Of a stretch of 64,000 nt of DNA, positions 44,658 through 54,304 are shown piece after piece. Position numbers and translations under genes: made by a program. This DNA is from Bacteroidota bacterium (lineage in GTDB: Bacteria > Bacteroidota > Bacteroidia > B-17B0 > Aurantibacillaceae): NCBI GenBank assembly GCA_025362395.1, contig JANYGK010000115.1, positions 62,001-126,000 of the forward strand, given 5' to 3'. The notes beneath the pieces were generated by a model that had not been told where the DNA came from, did no database searches, and saw nothing but the letters and a program-made list of their open reading frames with translations. Positions within the stretch are counted from its first letter, which is position 1; each line of letters opens with the position of its first letter.

Positions 44658-45854
44658 TTAAATAAAAAGAATGTAATTATTATCGGTGGCGGCCCTGCGG
44701 CGCTGATGCTAGCCTGCAGCCTTGACCACAGTAAATACACTATTTCTATTTATGAAAAAAATAACGCATTAGGTCGTAAGTTTTTAGTTGCCGGTAAAGG
44801 CGGTTTTAATTTAACACATTCGGAAGAGCTAAAGCAGTTCGCAGACCGTTATTCCCCGAAAGAATTTATATCATCGTTTTTAAAACAATTTTCAAATACC
44901 GATTTTATACGTTGGTTGGGCAGTATTGGCATTGAAACCTACACCGGCAGCAGTAAGCGCGTATTTCCGGTTAAAGGCATAAAGCCTATTGAAGTATTAA
45001 AAGCCATAGAAAATAAATTGCCTGAAAACAAGGTTGCTGTCTTTTATGATCATGAATGGAAAGGTTGGGAAAGCGATGCATTATTGTTTAAAACCGGAAA
45101 CAAATCTGTAGCGGTTGAGCCTTATATTACTGTGTTTGCCCTTGGTGGTGCAAGCTGGAAGGTAACAGGAAGTGACGGCACATGGACTAATTATTTTAAA
45201 GAAAAAAACATTACACTAAATTCTTTTTATGCCTCGAACTGTGCTTATAAAATAGAGTGGGATCAAAACTTTATAAAAGAATACGCGGGACAGGCTTTAA
45301 AAAATGGCGAGTTTAGCTGTGGCGGATTAAATAAAAAAGGCGAAGCCGTTATTACTGAATTTGGCATTGAAGGCAGCGGCATTTATGCTTTGAGCGGTGC
45401 TATCAGGGCTCAATTGGTTCAATACGGTATAGCTGAATTAAAGATAGATCTGAAACCCGAGCTGAGCATTGAAAGCATAAAAACATACTTGGAAAACAGG
45501 GGAAATTTATCAGTTAAAGATGTATTGGAGAAAAAACTGAATTTAACTTCTTTACACATTAGCCTGTTAAAACAATACACAACCAAGGAAGTATACAATG
45601 ATGCAAATTCTTTAGCGGGCTTTGTTAAAGCACTCCCATTGCAGCTTACAGGCTTTGCCCCCATTGATGACGCTATTTCAACCGTTGGAGGAATTGCTAT
45701 TGAAGAGCTTACGGCAAATTTAGAATTAAAAAAATTACCTCACCATTTCTGCATTGGTGAAATGATTGATTGGGATGCCCCCACCGGTGGTTATTTGCTG
45801 CAAGCTTGTTTTAGCATGGGTGATGCGTTGGGACAGTATTTAAATAAAATTTAA
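44655..45854 (+). CDS. BaiN/RdsA-family flavoprotein (HI0933-like)
   Basis: A 399-residue FAD-dependent oxidoreductase of the HI0933/TIGR03862-type group. The N-terminal Rossmann motif VIIIGGGPAALML binds FAD, and the family signature GRKFLVAGKGGFNLTHSEE follows at about residues 40-60. Near the C-terminus the GGIAIEEL and WDAPTGGYLLQACFSMG segments close the FAD site. The physiological reaction of this family is poorly known; some relatives reduce bile-acid or other enone substrates. The start is a GTG at 44655; no ATG fits upstream of the FAD motif except one five codons before it (44671 region) that is out of frame. Confidence 0.88.
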   Translation: MLNKKNVIIIGGGPAALMLACSLDHSKYTISIYEKNNALGRKFLVAGKGGFNLTHSEELKQFADRYSPKEFISSFLKQFSNTDFIRWLGSIGIETYTGSSKRVFPVKGIKPIEVLKAIENKLPENKVAVFYDHEWKGWESDALLFKTGNKSVAVEPYITVFALGGASWKVTGSDGTWTNYFKEKNITLNSFYASNCAYKIEWDQNFIKEYAGQALKNGEFSCGGLNKKGEAVITEFGIEGSGIYALSGAIRAQLVQYGIAELKIDLKPELSIESIKTYLENRGNLSVKDVLEKKLNLTSLHISLLKQYTTKEVYNDANSLAGFVKALPLQLTGFAPIDDAISTVGGIAIEELTANLELKKLPHHFCIGEMIDWDAPTGGYLLQACFSMGDALGQYLNKI

Positions 45855-45870
45855 ACGGAAGAAATATAGC

Positions 45871-45951
45871 CGTCATGCTGAACTTGATTCAGCATCTCTT
45901 AAATTAAAATCCTGAAAAATAGTAAGACCCTGAAACAAGTTCAGGGTGACG
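45871..45951. repeat. REP-like imperfect inverted repeat between convergent genes
   Basis: Two 27-bp arms, 45871-45897 and 45925-45951, are inverted copies that match at 22 of 27 positions by eye, with core CTGAACTTG. The centre is 27 bp of AT-rich DNA. This CGTCATGCTGAACTTG type of sequence resembles dispersed palindromic repeats found between genes in Bacteroidota. Here it lies between the convergent flavoprotein and asnS genes and may also end transcription from both sides. Confidence 0.65.
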
Positions 45952-45965
45952 ATACAAATCGGAAA

Positions 45966-47414
45966 TTAAAATTCACAGTTATTCGGTGTCCTTGGAAACG
46001 CAATCACATCGCGGATGTTAGTCATGCCGGTTACAAATAAGACCAAGCGTTCAAAGCCTAAGCCAAAACCCGCGTGCGGACAAGACCCGAAACGTCGCGT
46101 ATCTAAATACCAACTCATTTCCTCTGTAGGTATGTGCATGTCTTTCATTCGCGCTTCCAGTTTTTCCAAACGCTCTTCCCGTTGTGAGCCCCCGATAATT
46201 TCCCCGATTCCCGGGAACAAAATATCCATAGCGGCAACCGTTTTCCCGTCCTCATTCATGCGCATGTAAAATGATTTAATGTCTTTAGGATAGTCCGTTA
46301 AAATTACGGGTTTTTTAAAATGTTTTTCTACCAGATAACGTTCGTGTTCGCTTTGTAAGTCAGCGCCCCAGCCATCAATGATATATTGAAATTTTTTCTT
46401 TTTATTGTGATTTGATTCTCTTAAAATATTAATGGCTTCGGTGTAAGTGATCTTTGCAAATTCATTTCCTAAACAAAAATTTAATTTTTCCAAAAGGCTT
46501 AATTCACTTCTATCGGCTTGGGGTTTATTTTTTTCTTCATCCAATAAACGCTGCGATAAAAACTCAATATCATCCTTATTGTTCTCCAACGCATAGGTAA
46601 TTACATACTTCAGCATTTCTTCCGCTAAAGCCATATTGTCTTTCAAATCAAAAAACGCCATTTCGGGTTCTATCATCCAAAATTCCGCTAAGTGGCGGGT
46701 TGTGTTTGAATTTTCTGCACGAAACGTTGGCCCGAAAGTATATACATCACTAAATGCCATAGCTCCCAACTCACCTTCCAGTTGGCCTGATACCGTTAGG
46801 TTGGTGGCCTTTCCAAAAAAATCCTGTTTAAAGTCTACTTCATTATTTTCAGTTAATGGCGGGGCTTTAGGATCTAACGTTGTAACGCGAAACATTTCCC
46901 CGGCACCTTCTGCATCGCTGCTTGTAATAATTGGTGTATGCAAATACAAGAATCCTTTATCATTAAAAAATTTATGCACGGCATACGCTAATGTGTGACG
47001 CACTCTGAATACAGCGCCGAACACATTTGTACGAAAACGTAAATGCGCTATCTCCCTTAAGTATTCTAAAGAATGTGCTTTAGGTTGTAAGGGATAAGAA
47101 TTTGGTTTGCTTACATCCGCCTCTGCATCACCGTAAATTTCGATGTCTGAAACAACAATTTCAACGGTTTGTCCTTTGCCCAATGACTTTATTAATTTTC
47201 CTGTAATACCAATGCAGGCTCCCGGTGTAAGGCGTTTTAATGTTTCAGGATCCGCAGTTTCAAAATTAACAACAGCCTGTATATTATGTATGCACGAGCC
47301 ATCGTTAACGGCTATAAATGAATTATTACGAAATGTACGTACCCAACCTTTTACGGTAACGGTTTGATCAATTAATTCTCCTTTTAAAATTTCTTTAATT
47401 TTTATCCTTGCCAT
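45966..47414 (-). CDS. asnS: Asparagine--tRNA ligase
   Basis: A 482-residue class-IIb aminoacyl-tRNA synthetase that charges tRNA-Asn. An N-terminal OB-fold anticodon-binding domain ([22 protein letters not shown]) covers about residues 17-105. The class-II catalytic core has motif 2 in [25 protein letters not shown] and motif 3 in [27 protein letters not shown]. The protein ends PNNCEF, the usual AsnRS C-terminus. Its presence means that Asn-tRNA is made directly in this organism. The ATG is well placed and no alternative is needed. Confidence 0.97.
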   Translation of the reverse strand: MARIKIKEILKGELIDQTVTVKGWVRTFRNNSFIAVNDGSCIHNIQAVVNFETADPETLKRLTPGACIGITGKLIKSLGKGQTVEIVVSDIEIYGDAEADVSKPNSYPLQPKAHSLEYLREIAHLRFRTNVFGAVFRVRHTLAYAVHKFFNDKGFLYLHTPIITSSDAEGAGEMFRVTTLDPKAPPLTENNEVDFKQDFFGKATNLTVSGQLEGELGAMAFSDVYTFGPTFRAENSNTTRHLAEFWMIEPEMAFFDLKDNMALAEEMLKYVITYALENNKDDIEFLSQRLLDEEKNKPQADRSELSLLEKLNFCLGNEFAKITYTEAINILRESNHNKKKKFQYIIDGWGADLQSEHERYLVEKHFKKPVILTDYPKDIKSFYMRMNEDGKTVAAMDILFPGIGEIIGGSQREERLEKLEARMKDMHIPTEEMSWYLDTRRFGSCPHAGFGLGFERLVLFVTGMTNIRDVIAFPRTPNNCEF

Positions 47415-47466
47415 ATCTTTATTTTAAGAACGTGAAGATAATAAAACCGATAGATTTAAAAAGAAT

Positions 47467-48057
47467 TTACCGGGATTTATTCAGCAAACGCGCCACGTAC
47501 TTACCTACAACATCAAACTCCAAATTAACGGCATCTCCTTTTTTTAAACTTTTAAAAACAGTGTTTTCGTAAGTATAGGGAATAATACAAACAGAAAAAG
47601 AATCGTCGTGGGAATCAACCACCGTAAGGCTTGTGCCGTTAACGGTAATGCTGCCTTTTTCAACAGTTATGTTTCCTTTAGCAGTATCATAGTTTATAAT
47701 GTAGGTCCAGCTCCCGTTATTGTCAATCACATCCTTTACAGTTCCTGTTTGGTCTACATGGCCTTGTACAATATGGCCATCAAAGCGGCCGTTAGCAGCC
47801 ATGCAGCGTTCCAGGTTTACACTATCTCCTGCTTTTAAATTTCCTAAATTTGTTTTTTGCAGTGTTTCTTCAATAGCAGTTACGGTATACTTGTTACCTT
47901 CAATTTTTACAACGGTTAAGCAAACACCGTTATGCGCTACGCTTTGGTCAATTTTTAATTCGTGTGTAAACGCGCTGCTGAATGTAAAATGCACATTGCT
48001 GTTTTCGTTTTCAAGGTGCTGCAGTGTGGCAAGTGTTTCTATAATTCCTGTAAACAT
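47467..48057 (-). CDS. ribE: Riboflavin synthase, alpha subunit
   Basis: A 196-residue enzyme that dismutates two molecules of 6,7-dimethyl-8-ribityllumazine to riboflavin. It consists of two homologous lumazine-binding barrels: residues 1-95 or so (MFTGIIETLATL, VAHNGVCLTVV, NLERCMAANGRFDGHIVQGHVD) and about 96-190 (VEKGSITVNGTSLTVVD, CIIPYTYENTVF). The N-terminal MFTGIIE is the family signature. It is the only riboflavin gene in the window and follows the large unnamed outer-membrane gene by 35 bp; no FMN riboswitch was seen in the short gap. Confidence 0.96.
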   Translation of the reverse strand: MFTGIIETLATLQHLENENSNVHFTFSSAFTHELKIDQSVAHNGVCLTVVKIEGNKYTVTAIEETLQKTNLGNLKAGDSVNLERCMAANGRFDGHIVQGHVDQTGTVKDVIDNNGSWTYIINYDTAKGNITVEKGSITVNGTSLTVVDSHDDSFSVCIIPYTYENTVFKSLKKGDAVNLEFDVVGKYVARLLNKSR

Positions 48058-48092
48058 AGTGCAAATTTACTATTTATTAAGATTCAATATCT

Positions 48093-51000
48093 TTAAAAAA
48101 AGGCTCTTACCTGGGCTCCGCCAATATTAATTATTTTTGAGTTGGGCGATTTACGCCCATCGTAATTAATGCTGATTTGTATATTGTTTGTAAGGTTCCT
48201 TTGGTAGCTTAGCCCCCAGGTATAATTATAGCCTGTTTTTAAGGCGTTCAGCATTTCATAGGCAATTGGGGTGTTCTCCAGGTCATTGTATTTAATAGAA
48301 ATAAAATTAATCTTCCCGGTCAAGCTTCCTTTTTCTACTTTGTTGTATTTAAACTCCAATCCAAAATCATCCAACCGGGCTTTTTGAAATCCTTCTACTA
48401 TAATATTACGCTTACTATTATATTTATAAGTAACACTTACTCTAAAGCCCGTATTAGGCTGGTAGCTGAGCTTGGGCTCAAGGTTAAACGATTCGATATT
48501 AAAATTACGGGACGGAAAGTATAATGATACCGTTGATTTATGTCCGTAACTATTTGTACTGCTAATGCTCCAAGCCCTTGTTACATTCCAACGCCAGCGC
48601 CATTCGTGAGTTTCGTTGCTGCGGTTTTCAAAGCCATTGGTCAATAATTGTTTGGTTAAATTATTTTGATAGGTGTAATCAGTGCCGAATACTGCCGCGC
48701 TTTGGTTAAAAAATATACTTTGCCTCAGCGAATAATTTAAAGCCGTAATAAGTGTGTCACTTAATTTTATAGCAAAGGGATTAAAGGTGAAAAGCTGCCC
48801 GATATCCTGCGATTTTTTATCAACCCTGTAAACAGATTGTGTGGCGAAGCGGCTTAAAAATTTCATGGCTTTATTCACAGAATCTTTTAAAAAAACGGAA
48901 GGGCGAAGGTTTAATGAAAAACTAAACTGGTCGTGCAACACTTTTACATATTGGTTGGTAGGAGCGTATACCCTTATATACAAAGCCTGATCAGAGAACT
49001 GCGCTATTTCAAATTCATTTAATTCTGCCACGCCGTTATCGTTATAATCTTTCCAGGCGTAGGTTCCTTGGCCTGCCGACACCAATAAATAATAGTATTC
49101 CTGCTTGTTTTCAAGCCCGTAACCGGTTTCATAAAATGTGCTTGAGGTAATAAAGCCTTTAAACAAACGCGGCGCATATTCTACCCTGCTCAATACAGTA
49201 TTGTCGGGTTTTAAATATAAGGGATTGGCCTTTTTTAAATGCAGTTCCCTGTAAGTAAAAATAACAGAAAATGGGTTATTCTTAATGGCGTTAATAGTTG
49301 CTGAAAAGCCCGCATTTTGAGCAAATGTAGAATCTTTTAAAATGGCGCTATACGCTTGTTTATCACGTCTTTCCCTGTAAAATACTTTGTACCTGTTCCC
49401 GGTTGTGTCTTTATTAGTTATGTTTCCTTCCCATTCCCAAAATTGGTAGCTCCTTGGCAGTAAACTATCCGAGGTTATTTTTCTGAATTCGTTATGCTCA
49501 AACTCATCGAGGTAATTTAATTTAACTTTACCAAAAGACCTGGAAATAGCGGCTTTATGCCGGTAAAATTTACTTGCCTGCGATAAATAATTACTTGTTA
49601 AATAAGATCCTGTATAATTGATAGAAGTGGTTTTTGTATTGTAAAAGCTTTGGATACTGTGTTTTAGCCCTTTGTAAAAAGAGCCTTCATCAAAAAAATT
49701 AATGCCGTATAACAATTTTATTTCATTACCTTTTTGAATGCCGGCTTGCGCCAAGCCCACATTTTGATCCGTATTAATAGGCGCGCCGATAGGCCTGTTC
49801 CAATCACGCTCAAACTCCACTGACCTATACCGTTCAATGGGGCTGAAATACTTTTGTATATATTCATAGCCTACGTTATAAACCGCATTTAAAGATTCTT
49901 TTTTAGTAGTGTCTTTTTTTATAACGGTTTGGTTGTTACTGTTCAGCTTAAATCCGTAACCGTTATCGTCTTTTGAGTCATAGGCGCTAAAGGTATTAAT
50001 GTCGTTTTTAGTGTACACTCCTTCCATATCAAGGTTATGAGTTTTATCAAATACATAATTCGCACCCGCTGTTACCATTTGCTTCTTTTTAGGCGTCACC
50101 AAAGGGATCACGGGCTCATAGTTTCCTTGTAAAATACCGCCTGCGGGAGCTGTCCATTTATATACGCGTCCGTTTGCCTTAGTAAAAACCTGTACGTAGT
50201 GTCCATTGTTTTCTCCCACGTAGCTAAATTTTAAACTGTACTTTGCACTATCGGGATTGGTAGAATATACATAAATTCCCCGGTAGGTAAATCCTGCCGT
50301 TGTGGTGTCTTTTTTCCAATAAAATATATCCGTATTATTGAACGCTGCCGGTGTTGCCCCGCTTGAAACCGCTTTGCTCAAGGTATCTCCAATATTAAAC
50401 AATACAAGCTTTTGAGGGTCGGTAAGCGTTTGCTGAAGGGCTTTGTTTTTATTATCCTGTTCACTATATACATTAAATCTCAGCTTTAGCTTTTGCATTT
50501 CAACTTCTTCACTTAAAAAAAACAGCGATCGTGCGTAATTTCTTTCCGCATACTGAAACTCAGCAATGATCCGTTTATCTTTTGTTATAATTTGCTTTGC
50601 GGTAAATGTTAATTGCGCCGTGTTATAATCAATAATATAATCATTTTCCTGACCGCGCTGTAATAATTTTCCATCAATATAAATTTTTTCGGTACCGGAT
50701 AATACGATAATAAACTGTTCGTTATTTGCACCGGTTAAGCGATAAGGCCCCTGGTTATTTTCTGTTCCCTGTATCACATTTCTCGCAAATTTTCCTTTGC
50801 TTACCGCTCCGCTTACCTGTGTTTTAAAAAAAGCTGTTTTTTTATTGATTGTATCTTTAAACGTATTTGAAAAATAAGCGCCCTGCGAACGCTTGTAAAA
50901 ATTCATGAAATAACCGGTAGGCCTTTGCAACTGAAAATCTCCTACGATTAATTTATTTGTTTGGTTCGACAATTGAATAAATACTTTATCAAATTCCTGT

Positions 51001-51578
51001 AACTGCGCGGTAGTTCCGTCGGCCTGAAACGGAATATTATCATCTGTTGCCGCTAAAATCAGATCTACATCCCGGCTTAATTTACCGCTTACCTGTAAGT
51101 TTAAACTCGAGTTAACTACTACATCCTGATTATTTCCAAAACTTATTCCCCGGCTTATACTTCCGTTTTTATTTAAGCCGTCGGTTATAAACGATTCGTT
51201 GGTATTGTTTAGCGGATCAAAGGAAATGGTAAACGGGTTTGAGGGCAGTGACAGGTCTTTGGTTAAGACTGATTTATTTTTATGGTAGTATTTTTTTTCA
51301 AAATTATAAGGAAATGTTTTATAGGAAACAGAAAGTGTATCGGTAGGCCTTTTTTTAAAAATGAGCGCTTTGCGGCCGTAATTTATTTTATAGGAAGCGG
51401 TGTCTACAGGCGATTTTTTTGAAGAAATTTTTATGGACCCCGGGATTAAGCTTAAGCTGTCTAAAAAAAGAGTATCCGATTTTAAAAGGTATTGTTTTTG
51501 TTTTAAGTTGGTTTGAGATATTCCATCAAACACACTTCCACACAAAAAAAACAATATGCAAATAATCCTCAAAACCAC
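48093..51578 (-). CDS. Large outer-membrane protein of unnamed Bacteroidota family
   Basis: A 1161-residue exported protein with a GTG start at 51578 and a signal peptide (to about residue 21, ending DGISQ). The N-terminal third has beta-rich modules and the striking conserved-looking segments KNGSISRGISFGNNQDVVVN and DNIPFQADGTTAQLQEFDKV. The remainder is a series of amphipathic strands with many Tyr, Phe and Trp, ending in aromatic-rich sequence and a final Phe, as in outer-membrane barrels. From recall, proteins with these segments occur widely in Bacteroidota without an assigned role; I cannot name a family. Neighbours are housekeeping genes and give no clue. Confidence 0.7.
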   Translation of the reverse strand: MVLRIICILFFLCGSVFDGISQTNLKQKQYLLKSDTLFLDSLSLIPGSIKISSKKSPVDTASYKINYGRKALIFKKRPTDTLSVSYKTFPYNFEKKYYHKNKSVLTKDLSLPSNPFTISFDPLNNTNESFITDGLNKNGSISRGISFGNNQDVVVNSSLNLQVSGKLSRDVDLILAATDDNIPFQADGTTAQLQEFDKVFIQLSNQTNKLIVGDFQLQRPTGYFMNFYKRSQGAYFSNTFKDTINKKTAFFKTQVSGAVSKGKFARNVIQGTENNQGPYRLTGANNEQFIIVLSGTEKIYIDGKLLQRGQENDYIIDYNTAQLTFTAKQIITKDKRIIAEFQYAERNYARSLFFLSEEVEMQKLKLRFNVYSEQDNKNKALQQTLTDPQKLVLFNIGDTLSKAVSSGATPAAFNNTDIFYWKKDTTTAGFTYRGIYVYSTNPDSAKYSLKFSYVGENNGHYVQVFTKANGRVYKWTAPAGGILQGNYEPVIPLVTPKKKQMVTAGANYVFDKTHNLDMEGVYTKNDINTFSAYDSKDDNGYGFKLNSNNQTVIKKDTTKKESLNAVYNVGYEYIQKYFSPIERYRSVEFERDWNRPIGAPINTDQNVGLAQAGIQKGNEIKLLYGINFFDEGSFYKGLKHSIQSFYNTKTTSINYTGSYLTSNYLSQASKFYRHKAAISRSFGKVKLNYLDEFEHNEFRKITSDSLLPRSYQFWEWEGNITNKDTTGNRYKVFYRERRDKQAYSAILKDSTFAQNAGFSATINAIKNNPFSVIFTYRELHLKKANPLYLKPDNTVLSRVEYAPRLFKGFITSSTFYETGYGLENKQEYYYLLVSAGQGTYAWKDYNDNGVAELNEFEIAQFSDQALYIRVYAPTNQYVKVLHDQFSFSLNLRPSVFLKDSVNKAMKFLSRFATQSVYRVDKKSQDIGQLFTFNPFAIKLSDTLITALNYSLRQSIFFNQSAAVFGTDYTYQNNLTKQLLTNGFENRSNETHEWRWRWNVTRAWSISSTNSYGHKSTVSLYFPSRNFNIESFNLEPKLSYQPNTGFRVSVTYKYNSKRNIIVEGFQKARLDDFGLEFKYNKVEKGSLTGKINFISIKYNDLENTPIAYEMLNALKTGYNYTWGLSYQRNLTNNIQISINYDGRKSPNSKIINIGGAQVRAFF

Positions 51579-51639
51579 TATTTGTTATAACGATTTATAA
51601 AGATAGAAATTGTATTTTTAACGCATAAACTATATTTAA

Positions 51640-52404
51640 ATGCGAATTATAACTTATAATGTTAATGGCATAAGAGCCGCTATGGGCAAGGGATTAGCGG
51701 ACTGGATAAAAGCGGTAGACCCTGATGTGCTGTGTTTGCAAGAAATTAAGGCTACTCCCGACCAGGTTGACACCCGTGTTTTTGAGAATATGGGTTATCA
51801 CTTATATTGGTATCCGGCACAAAAAAAGGGTTACAGCGGGGTTGCTATCTTTAGTAAAGAACAGGCAAAGCATGTGGAGTATGGCTGTGGTATTGCAGGT
51901 TATGATTTTGAAGGCCGGGTATTAAGAGCCGATTTTGAACATTGCTCTGTAATGAGCGTATACCACCCGAGCGGAAGCAGCGGCGATGAAAGGCAAGGAT
52001 TTAAAATGAAATGGCTGCTTGATTTTCAAAAATATATTGATGATCTTAAACTCAAAACGCCTAATTTAATACTATGCGGCGACTATAATATTTGCCATAA
52101 ACCTATTGATATTCACAACCCTAAATCGAACGCAAACACTTCAGGTTTTTTGCCTGAAGAACGGGAATGGATGGAGCAATTTATTACCTCCGGCTTTATA
52201 GATTCGTTCAGGCATTTTAACCAAGAGCCTCACCAATACAGCTGGTGGAGCTACCGTGCGGGAAGCAGGGGAAAAAATTTAGGTTGGCGAATCGACTACA
52301 ATATGGTGGCAGGCCATCTTAAAGAACACCTGACACGATCTGTGATTTTAAGTGATGCTTTGCACAGCGATCATTGTCCTGTTTTAGTGGAGATGGATTT
52401 TTAA
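51640..52404 (+). CDS. xth: Exodeoxyribonuclease III
   Basis: A 254-residue endonuclease/exonuclease/phosphatase-fold enzyme that acts on abasic sites in base-excision repair and as a 3'-5' exonuclease. Motifs run in order: TYNVNGIRAAMGKGL, VLCLQEIKA (metal-binding Glu), GYSGVAIFSK, LCGDYNICH (Asp and Asn), GWRIDYNMV and the C-terminal SDHCPVLVEM (Asp-His pair). Length is usual for the ExoIII/ExoA group. It is divergent from the large outer-membrane gene, with 61 bp between starts. Confidence 0.95.
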   Translation: MRIITYNVNGIRAAMGKGLADWIKAVDPDVLCLQEIKATPDQVDTRVFENMGYHLYWYPAQKKGYSGVAIFSKEQAKHVEYGCGIAGYDFEGRVLRADFEHCSVMSVYHPSGSSGDERQGFKMKWLLDFQKYIDDLKLKTPNLILCGDYNICHKPIDIHNPKSNANTSGFLPEEREWMEQFITSGFIDSFRHFNQEPHQYSWWSYRAGSRGKNLGWRIDYNMVAGHLKEHLTRSVILSDALHSDHCPVLVEMDF

Positions 52405-52445
52405 TAATTTTAGCTGATTATTTTAGGTTTTTTAGTTTTTAAGAT

Positions 52446-52453
52446 TATATTTG
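52446..52453 (+). promoter_or_regulatory. Possible -7 promoter element of the peptide-binding lipoprotein gene
   Basis: TATATTTG fits TAnnTTTG and lies 28 bp upstream of the ATG at 52482. A TTTTAGG about 20 bp upstream differs by one base from a TTG-containing -33 element. Confidence 0.45.
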
Positions 52454-52481
52454 TGGTTACTATAAAACTTATGTACTAAGT

Positions 52482-54248
52482 ATGAGAAAACTATTTATTC
52501 CGGTATTTGCAAGTGCTTTCGCGCTAGGATTAGCCTCTTGCACCTCTTGTTCAGGCGATAAGGCCAACAATCACAAAGAAGCAGAAGGAAAAGGCGGTGT
52601 ATATATGGGCGGCGTAATGCGCTTAAATGAAGTTGAAGCGTTTAAAAGCCTTAACCCTATTGCGGTTAATGAAAATGTGGGTTTCCATATCGGCACTCAA
52701 TTATTTGAAGGTTTAGTAAAATTTAATCAAACTGATTTATCTATAGAACCTGCTGTTGCTGCACGCTGGGAAAGCAATGAAAACCAGACCGAATGGACCT
52801 TCCATATCCGCCACGGTATTATGTTTCATCCCGATGCCTGTTTTCCTGACGGTAAAGCAAGGGCTGTTACGGCAAATGATGTAAAGTTTTGTTTTGATAA
52901 ATTATGTACTTCCGATCCTAATAATGCGCAGTTTGATGTTACTTTAAAAGATCGTGTAATTGGCGCGAATGAAGCATTTGAGTCCTCTAAGGCAGGTAAA
53001 AACATGAGTGTTTCAGGATTAAAAGCGGTTAATGATTCTACTTTAATAATCTCTCTTAAATCACCTTTTGCCGGTTTTTTAAATATTATGGCTATGCCGG
53101 GCTGCTGGATCTATCCTAAAGAAGCGCTTGATAAGTATGGATTGGATCTTCGCATTCATCCTGTTGGTACAGGGCCTTTTTTAATGGAAACCGTTAAAGA
53201 AGGAGAAGTACTGATCATGAAAAGAAATCCGGATTACTACGGCTTTGATAAAGACGGAAATAAACTGCCTTATTTAGACGGTATTAAATACACGTTTATT
53301 CGTGAGAAAAAAGCGGAGATCCTTGAGTTTAAAAGTGGTAATTTAGATATGGTATACCGTTTACCTGTTGAGATCTTTCATGAAATTATGGGTGATCTGG
53401 AACATGCTAAGGAACGTAAAACTGATTTTCAGATCCTTAATTCACCCGCGTTTAATACAAACTATTTAGGGTTTAACTGCATCAGTTCAACCTTTAATAA
53501 AAAAGAGGTGCGCTTAGCGTTTAACTACGCTATTGACAGGCATAAAATCACTGACTTCACTTTACAAGGTGAAGGATCGTCGGCAGACTACGGTATGGTG
53601 CCTTATGTGGACGCATTTGAAAAAGACGGTTACAACTTTAAAGGTTTAAAAGGATATACATTTGATCCTGCCAAAGCAAAAGAATTAATGAAAAAAGCCG
53701 GTTTCCCCGATGGTAAAGGCTTTCCTAAAGTAACCCTGCAAATTAACAGCGGTGGAGGTAATAATATTTTAATTGCCGAGGTCGTTCAACAAATGCTGAA
53801 AGAAAATTTAAATGTAGATGTGGATATTAATACCGTTCCTTTTGCTGAACACATTGAGCAGGTGCAATCCGGTAAATCCGATTTCTTCCGTTTTGCCTGG
53901 TTTGCCGATTACCCGGATCCTGAAACTTTCCTAACATTATTTTACGGAAAACATGTTCCTACGGGTGCTACAGAAAAATCATTTATTAATTATTTCCGTT
54001 TTAAAAACGCCCGTTTCGATTCATTATTCGCCGCATCTTTTACAGAACCTGATAAAGCAAAACGTTACGGGTTATTATCACAGGCCGAGCAGGTTGTGTT
54101 AGATGAAGCGCCGTTTATGCCGATTTTTTATGATGAAAATTACAGCCTTGAGCAATTAAACGTTCGCAATTTTCCTCAAAATCCGCTCAACTATTTCGAC
54201 CTATCGGTAGTGTATTTGATCCCTAAAGATAAAATGCCAAAAAAATAA
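52482..54248 (+). CDS. Peptide ABC transporter substrate-binding lipoprotein (SBP family 5)
   Basis: A 588-residue lipoprotein of the DppA/OppA family. The signal peptide ends in a lipobox (GLASC, Cys20). The body shows family 5 motifs: GLVKFNQTDLSIEPAVAARWE, EWTFHIRHGIMFHPDACF (with the typical WTFxLRxGxxFHDG pattern changed slightly), VGTGPFLMETVKEGE, and VRLAFNYAIDRHKI. It should deliver oligopeptides to an ABC permease, but no permease or ATPase genes are adjacent, so it is an orphan binding protein or works with a distant transporter. A good terminator follows. Confidence 0.93.
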   Translation: MRKLFIPVFASAFALGLASCTSCSGDKANNHKEAEGKGGVYMGGVMRLNEVEAFKSLNPIAVNENVGFHIGTQLFEGLVKFNQTDLSIEPAVAARWESNENQTEWTFHIRHGIMFHPDACFPDGKARAVTANDVKFCFDKLCTSDPNNAQFDVTLKDRVIGANEAFESSKAGKNMSVSGLKAVNDSTLIISLKSPFAGFLNIMAMPGCWIYPKEALDKYGLDLRIHPVGTGPFLMETVKEGEVLIMKRNPDYYGFDKDGNKLPYLDGIKYTFIREKKAEILEFKSGNLDMVYRLPVEIFHEIMGDLEHAKERKTDFQILNSPAFNTNYLGFNCISSTFNKKEVRLAFNYAIDRHKITDFTLQGEGSSADYGMVPYVDAFEKDGYNFKGLKGYTFDPAKAKELMKKAGFPDGKGFPKVTLQINSGGGNNILIAEVVQQMLKENLNVDVDINTVPFAEHIEQVQSGKSDFFRFAWFADYPDPETFLTLFYGKHVPTGATEKSFINYFRFKNARFDSLFAASFTEPDKAKRYGLLSQAEQVVLDEAPFMPIFYDENYSLEQLNVRNFPQNPLNYFDLSVVYLIPKDKMPKK

Positions 54249-54272
54249 GGAGAGAAAGCCTCTTAACTAAAG

Positions 54273-54304
54273 AACCCTTTGCTCAACGGCAAAGGGTTTT
54301 TTAT
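54273..54304 (+). terminator. Rho-independent terminator
   Basis: Arms AACCCTTTGC (54273-54282) and GCAAAGGGTT (54289-54298) with a 6-base loop, followed by T residues. It ends the peptide-binding lipoprotein transcript, and its tail touches the stop of the convergent P-loop kinase gene. Confidence 0.9.

Noticed and set aside
47415-47466. Possible riboswitch next to the riboflavin synthase gene
   Set aside because: The gaps on either side of the gene are too short for an FMN riboswitch and show no such pattern.
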